Positions 27,009 to 34,814 of a stretch of 64,000 nt of DNA are shown here, one piece after another. The notes under the pieces were generated by a model, which was given only the letters and a program-made list of their open reading frames with translations, did not search any database and had not been told where the DNA came from. Where the stretch lies: positions 1 through 64,000 of the forward strand of contig NZ_SCWD01000003.1 in NCBI RefSeq assembly GCF_004359515.1, given 5' to 3'. Position 1 is the stretch's first letter. Each line of letters begins with the position of its first letter. The translations under genes were made by a program, and so were the position numbers. Source of the stretch: Macrococcus carouselicus (lineage in GTDB: Bacteria; Bacillota; Bacilli; Staphylococcales; Staphylococcaceae).

Positions 27009-27045
27009 AAAAAAACTTTGCCCATAATAATTGGACAAAGTTTTT
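27009..27045. terminator. Terminator
   Basis: AAAAAAACTTTG(C)CC ... GG(A)CAAAGTTTTTTT hairpin between convergent genes, with A and T runs on both sides. Confidence 0.8.
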
Positions 27046-27300
27046 TTAGATATAGGTCAGTACTGTATAAAACACGAGTATGACGGCATCAAAAAGATGA
27101 CGTCCTTTATTCTCCTTAAAGCGGTGATGGTCAATACTATCCAGCAACCCTAAGATGAGAAGCGCTGCAAGTGATAAAATAATATAGAGAGATAAATGGT
27201 AACTCGTCACAAACTGAGCGATTATCAATATAATGACGAAATAGTTCATCACCCGGTAAAGTGTATTCCATTTAAACTCTGCTTTTTTTCTGTTTTCCAT
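27046..27300 (-). CDS. Small membrane protein of unknown function
   Basis: 84 residues with three predicted membrane helices (VMNYFVIILIIAQFV, LYIILSLAALLILGLL, LFDAVILVFYTVLTYI) and a basic loop (HHRFKENKGRH). AAGGAG lies 6 bases before ATG. It stands downstream of bsaA on the same strand with a 60-base gap. No family recognised. Confidence 0.6.
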   Translation of the reverse strand: MENRKKAEFKWNTLYRVMNYFVIILIIAQFVTSYHLSLYIILSLAALLILGLLDSIDHHRFKENKGRHLFDAVILVFYTVLTYI

Positions 27301-27361
27301 TCAATACTCCTTCATTCCTTTGATTGTGAGAGCCTGCATCCAGGAATGACACTTCTACTGT

Positions 27362-27835
27362 CTACAGATATTTCTCAATAGCCTTTGTCATTTTTTCCGG
27401 TTCTTTCTGTGGACCAAAACGTTCCACAACGTTACCTTCTCTGTCGACAAGAAATTTAGTGAAATTCCATTTTACTGCACTACCTAAAAGACCTGAAGTC
27501 TCTTTTTTCAGATAGCCGAATAAAGGATGCGTATCGTTGCCGTTGACATCTACTTTCTCATGCATCGGAAATGTAACCCCGTAGTTCAGACGGCACTCAT
27601 TCGTTGCTTCCTCCGCTGTACCCGGTTCCTGGTTACCGAACTGATTACAAGGGAAGCCAAGTACGACAAAGCCCTGATCTTGGTACTGCTGATAGATTTT
27701 TTCCAGGCCGTCAAATTGTTTAGTGAAACCACATTTGCTTGCTGTATTGACAATCAGTATAACCTCACCCTTATATTTATCGAGTTTGTATGATTCGCCA
27801 CCACTTGTTTTAACTTCGTAATTATAGACTGTCAC
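27362..27835 (-). CDS. bsaA: Glutathione-peroxidase-family thiol peroxidase
   Basis: 157 residues: [17 protein letters not shown] contains the peroxidatic Cys, [14 protein letters not shown] the second conserved Cys and Gln, and [12 protein letters not shown] the Trp/Asn of the catalytic tetrad. It is a cysteine (not selenocysteine) enzyme that reduces peroxides with thioredoxin-type thiols. The start is GTG at 27835 behind AAAGGAGTG. bsaA/gpo is the usual name in staphylococci. Confidence 0.9.
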   Translation of the reverse strand: MTVYNYEVKTSGGESYKLDKYKGEVILIVNTASKCGFTKQFDGLEKIYQQYQDQGFVVLGFPCNQFGNQEPGTAEEATNECRLNYGVTFPMHEKVDVNGNDTHPLFGYLKKETSGLLGSAVKWNFTKFLVDREGNVVERFGPQKEPEKMTKAIEKYL

Positions 27836-27899
27836 TTAAAACACTCCTTTAATTTGTCTAATGTCATTATATCAATAATCGTGCATAGCCTCTATTGGG

Positions 27900-28235
27900 T
27901 TGCTTAAGATTGAAAAAATATGGAATTTAACTGATTTATCCATCCCTTTCCTCTCACAATGCAGTGCCACCATGGGTTCTCTCCGTAAGATTACTGAGGT
28001 TCTCGCCGTTCATCCCAGTGCATTCTTTAATTATAATGAAGTAACAACGAACAAGTCTCAAAATCAGTCGCACATAACGGTTCAGAGTTCGTCTTCTGTC
28101 TGAACGGCACACTGACAGTCGTCATCGGAGATGAGAACTATCATCTCGAACCTGATGTATGATGCGACCAGACCTCATTACTGGTACAATTATTCACAGG
28201 AAGCTGCCACTTTTGTTGTCATCAATGAAACATAA
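27900..28235 (+). pseudogene. Broken XRE-cupin transcriptional regulator
   Basis: Different frames encode the two halves of an HTH-XRE plus cupin regulator. The first part has LTDLSIPFLSQ and GSLRKITEVLAVHPSAFF, the end of an XRE helix-turn-helix, with sequence missing between. The second part reads SEFVFCLNGTLTVVIGDENY HLEPD, a cupin core, then after another break YDATRPHYWYNYSQEAATFV to a stop at 28235. At least two frame disruptions and a deletion are needed to explain it. The N-terminus is also missing. It is a decayed gene, perhaps once a regulator of a neighbouring uptake or amine gene. Confidence 0.7.
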
Positions 28236-28237
28236 AT

Positions 28238-28264
28238 AAGCTGCCCTCCCGGGCAGCTTATTTT
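28238..28264. terminator. Terminator
   Basis: AATAAGCTGCCC/GGGCAGCTTATTTTTT hairpin, overlapping the last codons of the convergent SAP-like gene. Confidence 0.8.
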
Positions 28265-29301
28265 TTAATGCGGCTGATATTTTTCTTTTTACGTTTCTTG
28301 CTTTTCTTTTCAACACGCTTATTGACAATGCGTGGTTCAGGTTCCATCAGTTCAGCCATTTTATGGCCGCCGAGAAGCCAGCTGCGAACTGTTCTGTAGG
28401 CACCCAGCATATAGCGGCCTGCTTCCTGTTCATTCATCGGCGTCAGCACATTTTCATTGACCATGTCCGTAAGGATGGACATCAGGTTATCAGGATTATC
28501 CATCATCTTCATCATCACGATAAGGGTATCTTTTATATCCTGTCTTTGACTGCTGTTCACTATATAGGGCTGCAGGAAACGTATAAGCGCTTCAATTTCT
28601 GCGGATTCCTCTTGATATTCAAAAGCAAAGTACCGCTGAAACACTTCCCATGAGGTCGGCACATAGTACTGCCGCTTGGATTCAATGCCTGCTCCGTGAA
28701 ACTGTGCCGCATCAATCAGCGGGTTCAGCACAAAGCCATCTTTGACCGTTGCGATCCCCTGCAGTTCTTCTTCCAGCTGTTGTTCAGTCTTCCTACTGTT
28801 CAGGAATCTTTCAGCAATGAGCCTGTACTGTGCCAGCGAGAAGTAGCCATAGAGATTGACCGCGCTCACCAGGAGTTTCACTTCATCACTCTGCTCCTGC
28901 GACTGACTTTTCTCAATGACATAGCGTCTCAGATAGTCTTTAATATCTTCCGGAATAAAGACGTGATCGCCATATACAAATAAGAAATTCTGTACAGGAA
29001 TCGTACCCTTACATTCAGTGGCGTATGTATCAGCAATCAGCAGGTGATTTAAAATATTGTAATCTTCAACAGACATCACTTCAAACATCTGATCTGCCGC
29101 CGTGAAGTCAGCGAATATATGGGATGTGATTAAATCAATCAAGTCCTCCTTCTTCTTACCTGAATAACCTTTAATCTGATAGAAACGGCAGATGTCTTTC
29201 AGTGTATCTATTTTCTTCTGCCGCAGATAGTATGAAAGAGGTTGTTTAAACTTTCTGATTTCATCCTCTGTCATTGTCATAACATTTAACTTACCTGCCA
29301 T
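28258..29301 (-). CDS. SAP-like-domain protein, paralog of the gene at 24497
   Basis: About 347 residues. Near the N-terminus KKIDTLKDICRFYQIKGYSG plus KKEDLIDLI forms a SAP-like helix pair as found in nucleic-acid-binding proteins. The body shares blocks with the 24497-25495 protein: LYGYFSLAQYRLIAERF, QYYVPTSWEVFQRYF, EALIRFLQPY, and RSWLLGGHKMAEL. The C-terminus is very basic (KKSKKRKKKN). So a nucleic-acid role is plausible for this copy. ATG at 29301 follows TGAGGTG. No characterised family recognised. Confidence 0.7.
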   Translation of the reverse strand: MAGKLNVMTMTEDEIRKFKQPLSYYLRQKKIDTLKDICRFYQIKGYSGKKKEDLIDLITSHIFADFTAADQMFEVMSVEDYNILNHLLIADTYATECKGTIPVQNFLFVYGDHVFIPEDIKDYLRRYVIEKSQSQEQSDEVKLLVSAVNLYGYFSLAQYRLIAERFLNSRKTEQQLEEELQGIATVKDGFVLNPLIDAAQFHGAGIESKRQYYVPTSWEVFQRYFAFEYQEESAEIEALIRFLQPYIVNSSQRQDIKDTLIVMMKMMDNPDNLMSILTDMVNENVLTPMNEQEAGRYMLGAYRTVRSWLLGGHKMAELMEPEPRIVNKRVEKKSKKRKKKNISRIKK

Positions 29302-29387
29302 AGTACACCTCAATCATCTTTTTTCACATCCCTTATTATAACGAAAGATGATCACTTTTGTATAGGACCTATCTTTTTAACCATATA

Positions 29388-29414
29388 AAAAACCTCGCCT
29401 TAAGCGAGGCTTTA
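29388..29414. terminator. Terminator
   Basis: AAAACCTCGC/GCGAGGCTTTA hairpin between the 28258-29301 gene promoter and the end of the decayed methyltransferase gene. Confidence 0.7.
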
Positions 29415-29940
29415 TTTCCTTCCGGCTGAGATGATCAGCATCACCTGGCATCTCAGTCCATTCTTCATATGAGGATTCTCATCCATCATCTTATCTGACG
29501 GCACTGGTTCAGCTACCCCTTTAATCACAAGGCGCTGTTCTATCAGCACGCTTAAATCATGACTTAACGTCCGATGATATTTGATGATCGGTGTCTCAAG
29601 AAAATCGACCTGTCTTTCTCCTTCACGGTGATAGGTATCTATCGGCCAGTGCGCAATATCACCGTTCTCAGTCTATATCCAGTCCTGTGAACCATATGCC
29701 GTATAAACAGGATGTTCGATACTGAAGATAAAGGTGCCGCTAATGGTCAGAATCTCTTTCACTTCTTCCCCTATACCTTCAGAGTCCGGCAGATAATGAA
29801 AGGCGAATGAACTCATGAGCACATCAAATTCATGATGCTTAAAGTTGAGAGGTTCCAGATCCTCAATAGAGCCTTGCATAAATATTACCTGCTCTGCATG
29901 CGAGCTCGTTCAAGCATCTTCTGCGAAATATCGCCGCCTG
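29412..29940 (-). pseudogene. Broken class I SAM-dependent methyltransferase
   Basis: From 29940 down one frame reads GGDISQKMLERARMQSR then stops; the next frame continues MQGSIEDLEPLNFKHHEFDV...FHYLPDSEG up to YGSQDWI, meets an in-frame TAG at about 29673, and goes on IAHWPIDTYHREGERQ...YHRTLSHDL to the stop at 29412. These are motif I-end, motif II and C-terminal parts of a Methyltransf_11-type enzyme. The first 40-50 residues, with the glycine-rich SAM loop, are gone; the break coincides with the end of the adjacent hydrolase gene. One frameshift, one nonsense codon and a 5' deletion make it a clear pseudogene. Confidence 0.8.
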
Positions 29941-30720
29941 CTACTGACGGTCTAGAAATAGTTGAATCTCCTCAGCAAAACGTTTCGGCTCCTCAGCAAG
30001 CGGTGCATGTCCTGAGTACTCAAACTCAATAAACTTGCTGTTCGGTATCAGTTCCGCCATATACTGACTCTCGATCGGTGGATTCAACTGATCATGTCGT
30101 CCTGCGATAAGCAAGGTCTGATGAGGCAGCTTAGTCAAAGAATTCCGGTAATCAAACCCTATGATTCCTCTTGCTGCAACCGCTTCTTCATTCGCATCCA
30201 TTTCACTATAGTCATCAATAGTCTTCTGCCAGCCATCGACTTTTTCCTTATTATAAAAAATATATCGGCTTAATAATTGGGTCACTTCTTTTTTCGGCTT
30301 ATCTTTAACTTCATCACGATGCTGCATCATGAGACGTGCAAAGGAACTTACAGTCGTATGAGCCTTTCCGCCGACTAATATTAATCTGTCGACTTTTCTT
30401 GGGTATCTTACGGCGAGACCAAGAGCGATATAGGCGCCCATCGAATACCCAAGTAAATGAGCCTTATCAAGTTCAAGATATGAAATAAGATCAAGACAAT
30501 CATCAATATGATCATCGATTGTAAAGTTGAGGGGTCGATCAGATTGGCCGTGTCCTCTGACATCATATGTAATAATCTGATACTTATCAGCAAGTTGTTC
30601 TTTTACTATATCGAACATTCTCATATTACCGTTTATACCGTGAATCATGATGAGTGGTTCGCCGGAGCCTGATACTTCATAATTGATTGTGGTGCCATCT
30701 GTAGATTTAAATACACTCAT
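29941..30720 (-). CDS. Alpha/beta hydrolase
   Basis: 259 residues. The triad can be seen: nucleophile in LLGYSMGAY, acid in GRHDQLNPP, His in SGHAPLAEEP. The oxyanion segment is IHGINGN. It belongs to the broad family of esterases, lactonases and C-C hydrolases; substrate unknown. It is a close paralog of the next gene on the same strand, separated by about 90 bases, so the pair arose by tandem duplication. Confidence 0.88.
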   Translation of the reverse strand: MSVFKSTDGTTINYEVSGSGEPLIMIHGINGNMRMFDIVKEQLADKYQIITYDVRGHGQSDRPLNFTIDDHIDDCLDLISYLELDKAHLLGYSMGAYIALGLAVRYPRKVDRLILVGGKAHTTVSSFARLMMQHRDEVKDKPKKEVTQLLSRYIFYNKEKVDGWQKTIDDYSEMDANEEAVAARGIIGFDYRNSLTKLPHQTLLIAGRHDQLNPPIESQYMAELIPNSKFIEFEYSGHAPLAEEPKRFAEEIQLFLDRQ

Positions 30721-30780
30721 CGCAAGCTCCTCCTTTTTAATCTTTTACCCGATTTTCAATGTTCTAACGGTATTAAGCTA

Positions 30781-30811
30781 AATAAAAAAAGAAACGCTTC
30801 ATAGCGATTCT
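30781..30811 (-). terminator. Terminator after the second hydrolase
   Basis: GAATCGCTATGAAGCGTTTC hairpin followed on the minus strand by a run of T. Confidence 0.65.
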
Positions 30812-31603
30812 TTAAAATTGGGTCTCTGTTGACAGGAATTTCTGAACATCCTCAAGAAAGCGTTCCTTCTCTTCTATCATAGGGGCATGCCCGCTATTCT
30901 CATATACGAGATGATAACCATTAGGGATTTTCTGACTTAATTGATAACCGTTATCCGGTTTGATCAGTTCATCGTGTGCACCGTTAATAATTAAAGTGGG
31001 GGCCGTCACCTGATGGGCAGTGATCATCAGATCAATATCATCAGCGGAATGATCAATGGCATGTCGTTCAAGCTTAGTGGTACCCTTTTCAGTATCTCTC
31101 AGCGCTTTCTTCCATTTCTTCACCTTTTTGACGTCGCAGTACATATACTGCTCCATCATCTTATCACGTTTATCCGGTTTCATTGTGCGGAGTATATTGG
31201 AATACTGACCATAAAACTTTTCCTGCGAAACGTTGAAAGGTTCACTTCCCACACAGATGAGTACGAGCCGCTGTATCATCTCAGGATAATTTGCTGCAAT
31301 GAGTTCTGCAACAATACCCCCAAGCCCGTATCCTAGAAAATGGGCCTGTTTAATCATCAGTTCATCCATGACTGACAGCACATCCTGCATATAGTCTTCG
31401 ATCGTAATCTTAAATGGCTTATCAGAATAGCCATGGCCGCGAAGATCAATTTTAACCAGCTGATAGTCCTCTTTAAGTGTCGTCTCAAAATCATCAAACA
31501 TCGTCGTATTCATATACTGACCATGCAGCATAATCAGTGGATAACCTCTCCCTGATACTTCATAATGGATGGCAATATCATTGTCAGTCACTATAATATT
31601 CAT
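30812..31603 (-). CDS. Alpha/beta-hydrolase-like protein lacking the catalytic serine
   Basis: 263 residues, similar throughout to the neighbouring hydrolase: LHGQYMNTTMFDDF, VKIDLRGHGYSDKPF, acid in NGAHDELIKP and His in SGHAPMIEEK. The nucleophile elbow reads FLGYGLGGIV, so the GxSxG serine is glycine (codon GGG). Unless another residue substitutes, it cannot work as a serine hydrolase; it may be a binding protein or a decaying duplicate. It lies 9 bases downstream of the bactofilin-like gene, probably in one operon. Confidence 0.85.
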   Translation of the reverse strand: MNIIVTDNDIAIHYEVSGRGYPLIMLHGQYMNTTMFDDFETTLKEDYQLVKIDLRGHGYSDKPFKITIEDYMQDVLSVMDELMIKQAHFLGYGLGGIVAELIAANYPEMIQRLVLICVGSEPFNVSQEKFYGQYSNILRTMKPDKRDKMMEQYMYCDVKKVKKWKKALRDTEKGTTKLERHAIDHSADDIDLMITAHQVTAPTLIINGAHDELIKPDNGYQLSQKIPNGYHLVYENSGHAPMIEEKERFLEDVQKFLSTETQF

Positions 31604-31612
31604 ATTATTCTC

Positions 31613-32311
31613 CTAGTCTCTCGTAATTTTTCCAAGCTCAAGGACATCTGATTGATCGTCCAGCGTATAATTTTCCGTATATTCCACTACTTTTACCGTA
31701 CAGTTCGGACCGATCACCACTTCATCTCCCCGGACAAGCTCAGCAATAACATTCTCAATATAGACCCTTCCTCCGTCAATTTCATTTACTTTAAGTGAAT
31801 GATCTTTATCTTTAAACAGCAGGTTCTCCCGCTTGGCATTGATTGTAATCTGATTGGCCGTTAGATAATCAGCCACACAGTCAGCGGTTAACGTCAATTC
31901 AATGTGCTCCGCACGGATTTCCCGCACCTTGACCGGTCCTTCCAGAATAACGGTCTCTCCTTCAATGACGCCCTCGCTTATCAGTCGGCCTGTCGATTTG
32001 AGGTGCTCAGCTTTTAAGTGACCACCCAGTTCAAGCATGCCGGCATTGTCGATGGATTGACCGACAACATGGTCAGAGATCCTAAGAATCGCATCCCTTT
32101 TATTTTTAAGCGTATGTGTTTCCAGCGTTGAAGTCACTTCAAGAGAACCTGAATTCGTCACATAAGGCGCATTCAGTCGGCCTTCTATGACAGCACTTTC
32201 CTCGCTGACATTGAATTCATTCGCTTCTATACTTGAGGTGTAAATTGTTGCTTTGTCTATATCAATCACTTCGAAAATACCGCCTTGCCGGGTGGTCATA
32301 TCCACAGTCAC
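31613..32311 (-). CDS. Bactofilin-like beta-helix protein
   Basis: 232 residues made of short repeated beta strands with regular spacing (SGSLEVTSTLETHTLKN, NAGMLELGGHLKAEHLKS, TGRLISEGVIEGETVI, EGPVKVREIRAEHIEL), the pattern of a right-handed beta helix as in bactofilins and polymer-forming cytoskeletal proteins. No signal peptide or membrane segment. The second half (KVNEIDGGRVYIENV, DEVVIGPNCTVKVVEY) is like staphylococcal proteins of unknown function. The first codon appears to be GTG after AGGGAGCG. It leads the hydrolase gene. Confidence 0.65.
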   Translation of the reverse strand: MTVDMTTRQGGIFEVIDIDKATIYTSSIEANEFNVSEESAVIEGRLNAPYVTNSGSLEVTSTLETHTLKNKRDAILRISDHVVGQSIDNAGMLELGGHLKAEHLKSTGRLISEGVIEGETVILEGPVKVREIRAEHIELTLTADCVADYLTANQITINAKRENLLFKDKDHSLKVNEIDGGRVYIENVIAELVRGDEVVIGPNCTVKVVEYTENYTLDDQSDVLELGKITRD

Positions 32312-32389
32312 CGCTCCCTATAAAATTTGTTTTTTATGTTATACCCTTTCTGCTACAATTGTAACGACTGAACTGTACGGAGGCATCCA

Positions 32390-32612
32390 ATGAAAAAATT
32401 AATCGCTCAGCATGACTATAAAATATTTACAGTGAATACTATCCAGATGACACTCAATCAGAAGGCAGGCTGCTTCTACCAGATTGTCCCTCCGGACTGG
32501 GTGAATATCATCGCCTTCTATAAGGGCAGACTGATTATGGAGAGACAGTTCCGTATCGGAGTGGAGGAAAGTATCCTTGAACTGCCTGGTGGTGTCATCG
32601 ACAAGGGTGAGG
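32390..32612 (+). pseudogene. 5' half of a Nudix hydrolase gene split by the resistance island
   Basis: ATG at 32390 behind ACGGAGG. The frame reads through an N-terminal Nudix fold to LPGGVIDKGE, the first half of the Nudix box, where the island begins; it stops two codons later inside the island. The missing half, continuing DIVLAAERELLEETGY, is at 51833-52116. Joined, the two give 507 bases, 168 residues plus stop, with a perfect GX5EX7REUXEEXGU box. The family hydrolyses nucleoside diphosphate derivatives such as ADP-ribose. The short remaining peptide lacks the catalytic glutamates, so the gene is inactivated. Confidence 0.92.
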
Positions 32613-32637
32613 TGTGATTTTACTTGTTAAATAAGAA
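32604..32637 (+). repeat. Target duplication plus left terminal inverted repeat
   Basis: AGGGTGAGG (32604-32612) is followed by the left terminus starting at 32613. Further in, GATGAATGAGAAT (about 32650-32663) is like a second terminal binding word also present near the right end. Confidence 0.85.
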
Positions 32638-32675
32638 ACTTTTTATATGATGAATGAGAATTACATATGCAGTTC

Positions 32676-33098
32676 TCATTCATCATAAAAGGTCATATGT
32701 GGTTTTGTTTCTTTATAATAATTTAATCTATCTTTAAGTGTTCCAGTATGCAATTCTAATTTATGTCCATCAGGATCAGTAAAGTAAATAGACATTTTAT
32801 CTCTTACATCTCTATTACGCCCCTCTAAAATGTTTACGTTATTTTCTTTTAATCTTTGATACCATTCGTAAAATTCATCTTCTTCAATACTAAATGCAAT
32901 ATGTGTATATGAAAACTGAATTTCATCTCTAGGAATATCTGTTTCTTCATTTAAAGCTATCCATAAGCCACCCACAATTAAATAAGCAGTTGTTTTTCCA
33001 CTTACTAATAATTCTCCACGTAGTATATTTTTATAGAAATGTATTGAATCATTTAAGTTACTCACTGAAAAGCAAATATGATTAATTGATTTTAGCAT
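32676..33098 (-). CDS. fosB: FosB metallothiol transferase (fosfomycin resistance)
   Basis: 140 residues, the FosB length. It begins [20 protein letters not shown], very close to S. aureus FosB, with metal ligand His7, a second His in [10 protein letters not shown] and Glu in [11 protein letters not shown]. FosB adds bacillithiol (or cysteine) to fosfomycin with a divalent metal and opens its epoxide. It reads towards the left end of the island and has its own promoter region at 33099-33180. FosB genes are commonly found next to a resolvase on staphylococcal plasmids and small transposons, as here. Confidence 0.95.
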   Translation of the reverse strand: MLKSINHICFSVSNLNDSIHFYKNILRGELLVSGKTTAYLIVGGLWIALNEETDIPRDEIQFSYTHIAFSIEEDEFYEWYQRLKENNVNILEGRNRDVRDKMSIYFTDPDGHKLELHTGTLKDRLNYYKETKPHMTFYDE

Positions 33099-33179
33099 GG
33101 TGTTGAGTCTCCTAACTTTAAATTGTTCTAACCAAAAATAGTATTACAAATACTTATACTAAGTTTAACAAAATTCTAA

Positions 33180-33310
33180 TCGAATTATTATATTGTTCAT
33201 AAACTCCTCTATTTATGAACACTCTTAAACTAATGCTATTTTTATTGAATTAAGTATCTCTAATGTGTTCATAAACTCATATTAAAATCTATGTTCAACA
33301 ACAATATTAA
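33180..33310. promoter_or_regulatory. Candidate res site of the serine resolvase
   Basis: Upstream of the resolvase the word TTCATAAACTC occurs twice (about 33195 and 33260), with inverted partners TTTATGAACAC and a final ATGTTCAACA. Multiple spaced half-sites in about 120 bases are what a Tn3/Tn552-type resolution site looks like. Confidence 0.6.
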
Positions 33311-33354
33311 TTTTAAGATATGGTACAATGTTATTTGTATGGAGGGTTATAAAA

Positions 33355-33915
33355 ATGAAAATTGGTTATGCGAGAGTTTCAACAGGATTACAAAATTTAG
33401 ATTTACAAAAAGACAGTCTTGAAAGCTATGGATGTGAAAAAATATTTACAGATAAAGTTAGTGGTGCGAAGAGTAATCGCCCTGGATTAGAAAGTACAAT
33501 TGAGTTTGCTCGATCAGGAGATGTTGTGGTCGTTTGGAGGTTAGATCGCCTTGGAAGGAATATGGAAGATCTAATTTCAATTGTTAATGCTTTAAATAAT
33601 AGAGGGATTAGCTTCCATAGCATTCAAGAAAATATTACGATGGATAAGTCAAGTTCAACTGGCCAACTTTTATTTCACCTTTTCGCAGCATTTGCTGAAT
33701 TTGAACGTAATTTAATCTTAGAACGATCTGCTGCAGGAAGAGTGGCTGCAAGAGCAAGAGGAAGATTAGGTGGACGTCCTGAAAAATTAAATGACAGCGA
33801 TATAAAATTACTTAAAACATTAGTTGAAAATGGTACCCCTATCAAAACCATTGCTGAAAAATGGAATGTTTCTAGGACAACTGTTTATCGATACTTAGAT
33901 AAAATAGAAAATTAA
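33355..33915 (+). CDS. Serine recombinase (Tn552/Tn3-type resolvase)
   Basis: 186 residues: IGYARVSTGLQNLD with the catalytic serine, DKVSGAKSNRPGL, VWRLDRLGRNMEDLI and the long E helix LLFHLFAAFAEFERNLILER, then a helix-turn-helix (TPIKTIAEKWNVSRTTVYRYL). It resolves transposon cointegrates at the res site upstream. GGAGGGTT precedes ATG at 33355; an upstream extension is rejected. It sits near the left end in the same way as the bin gene of Tn552. Confidence 0.93.
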   Translation: MKIGYARVSTGLQNLDLQKDSLESYGCEKIFTDKVSGAKSNRPGLESTIEFARSGDVVVVWRLDRLGRNMEDLISIVNALNNRGISFHSIQENITMDKSSSTGQLLFHLFAAFAEFERNLILERSAAGRVAARARGRLGGRPEKLNDSDIKLLKTLVENGTPIKTIAEKWNVSRTTVYRYLDKIEN

Positions 33916-33923
33916 GATATTAA

Positions 33924-33958
33924 AAATGAGAGCTAGAAGTTTCTAGTTCTCATTTAAT
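33924..33958 (+). terminator. Terminator after resolvase
   Basis: AATGAGAGCTAGAA/TTCTAGTTCTCATT hairpin followed by TAATGTT. A similar hairpin (GAGAGCTAG...CTAGCTCTC) ends the tniB stub at the other end of the island. Confidence 0.65.
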
Positions 33959-34020
33959 GTTCATATTGTATCTAATTCATTTAATAATTACACATATAAA
34001 ATATTTGTATAATTAACAGT

Positions 34021-34124
34021 CGTTTGGTGCACTGGCACTCATTGCGAAAATAGCTCCGATAATCGGTCCATTGCACGGCGTCCATCCGGCACCAAAAGCC
34101 ATACCTATTAAAGTTGAACCTAAA
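34021..34124 (-). repeat. 104-bp duplicate of an internal ccdA fragment
   Basis: Bases 34021-34124 are identical to 49257-49360, inside the ccdA-like gene 15 kb away, in the same orientation. The copied part encodes the [20 protein letters not shown] region. The flanks do not match on either side. Confidence 0.95.
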
Positions 34125-34472
34125 CATGCATTTTTGGTTGGCTTTGAAAGATAATTTTTGTTAAAAATAAAAGTTCATTCTCACACCAATCTAAGTACAA
34201 ACTTTAACTGTTAAGAAAAATTCACTCCTAATTATTTAGCTTAAGCTAAACTTTTAAAGAAACTGTGCAGTTTCTTAAGTATTTAATGTGACATTTCATA
34301 TCATTAAGAGATTTTATTGGAACTCGAGAATTAGACTAATAAAATTAGCAGTTATAAGAAGTTCTCTTTACTCTTCAAATAAAACAATATTAGTCTTTAA
34401 CTCGCATCAGTCTTATGTCATTCAATGTTATTAGTAATCTTTCACCTATGCTAGGATGTATAGCAATACACA

Positions 34473-34529
34473 ATACCACATTAACTGAGAATTTGATTAT
34501 AATAATCAAATTCTCAGTTAATGTGGTAT
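34473..34529. repeat. 57-bp perfect palindrome
   Basis: ATACCACATTAACTGAGAAT on the left and its exact complement on the right form 28-bp arms around a single central A. There is no T-run directly behind it (GCAAAAAAA on the right). Confidence 0.9.
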
Positions 34530-34616
34530 GCAAAAAAATCTATAAATATATTTTTAATAATGTATGTTTTGAGCAGACCCTAAATAGACATTATATATGT
34601 ATTGATATGCTTAGCT

Positions 34617-34670
34617 TGTCACTTTAGGAGTTATTTTGCACCTATTTTAATCGTTATTTTGCATTACAAG
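34617..34670 (+). repeat. Tn552-like transposon end (left-type)
   Basis: Starts TGTCACTTTAGGAGTTATTT and repeats the word TTATTTTGCA twice (spacing about 21). Its first 27 bases are identical to the reverse complement of 38819-38845, so 34617-38845 looks like a 4.2-kb unit with perfect inverted ends enclosing the cad genes. No target duplication was found. Confidence 0.7.
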
Positions 34671-34696
34671 TTAATAAGGTTAGAGTCAGGAGGTAT

Positions 34697-34744
34697 ATAG
34701 AAGTCCAATTTCTCAGTTCTAAAATTAAGAAATTGGACTTCTAT
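34697..34744 (-). terminator. Terminator of the cad operon
   Basis: TAGAAGTCCAATTTCT and AGAAATTGGACTTCTA form a 16-bp stem about 70 bases after the cadD stop. Confidence 0.7.
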
Positions 34745-34814
34745 CGTGACTCCCAAAAGGCGGTCTTATATGTCAAACGAGCGCTGATTCTTATTAGAGA
34801 AAGCGTTCCGATTG

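Larger units (their letters stand above)
33959..34814. other. Non-coding junction region
   Basis: About 850 bases without a supported gene. It contains a 104-bp copied piece of ccdA (34021-34124), AT-rich sequence with short inverted repeats, a 57-bp perfect palindrome (34473-34529), the word GCAGACCCTAAATAGACAT (34573-34591, also at 38556-38574), a TGTCAC-type transposon end (34617) and the cadD terminator. It looks like repeated insertion and deletion scars. Confidence 0.6.

Noticed and set aside
32601..32612. 12-bp att site for site-specific integration (ACAAGGGTGAGG at both ends)
   Set aside because: The inverted ends TGTGA...TCACA include the ACA at the right end, so a 9-bp transposition duplication explains the data better. 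No tyrosine or large serine integrase is present.
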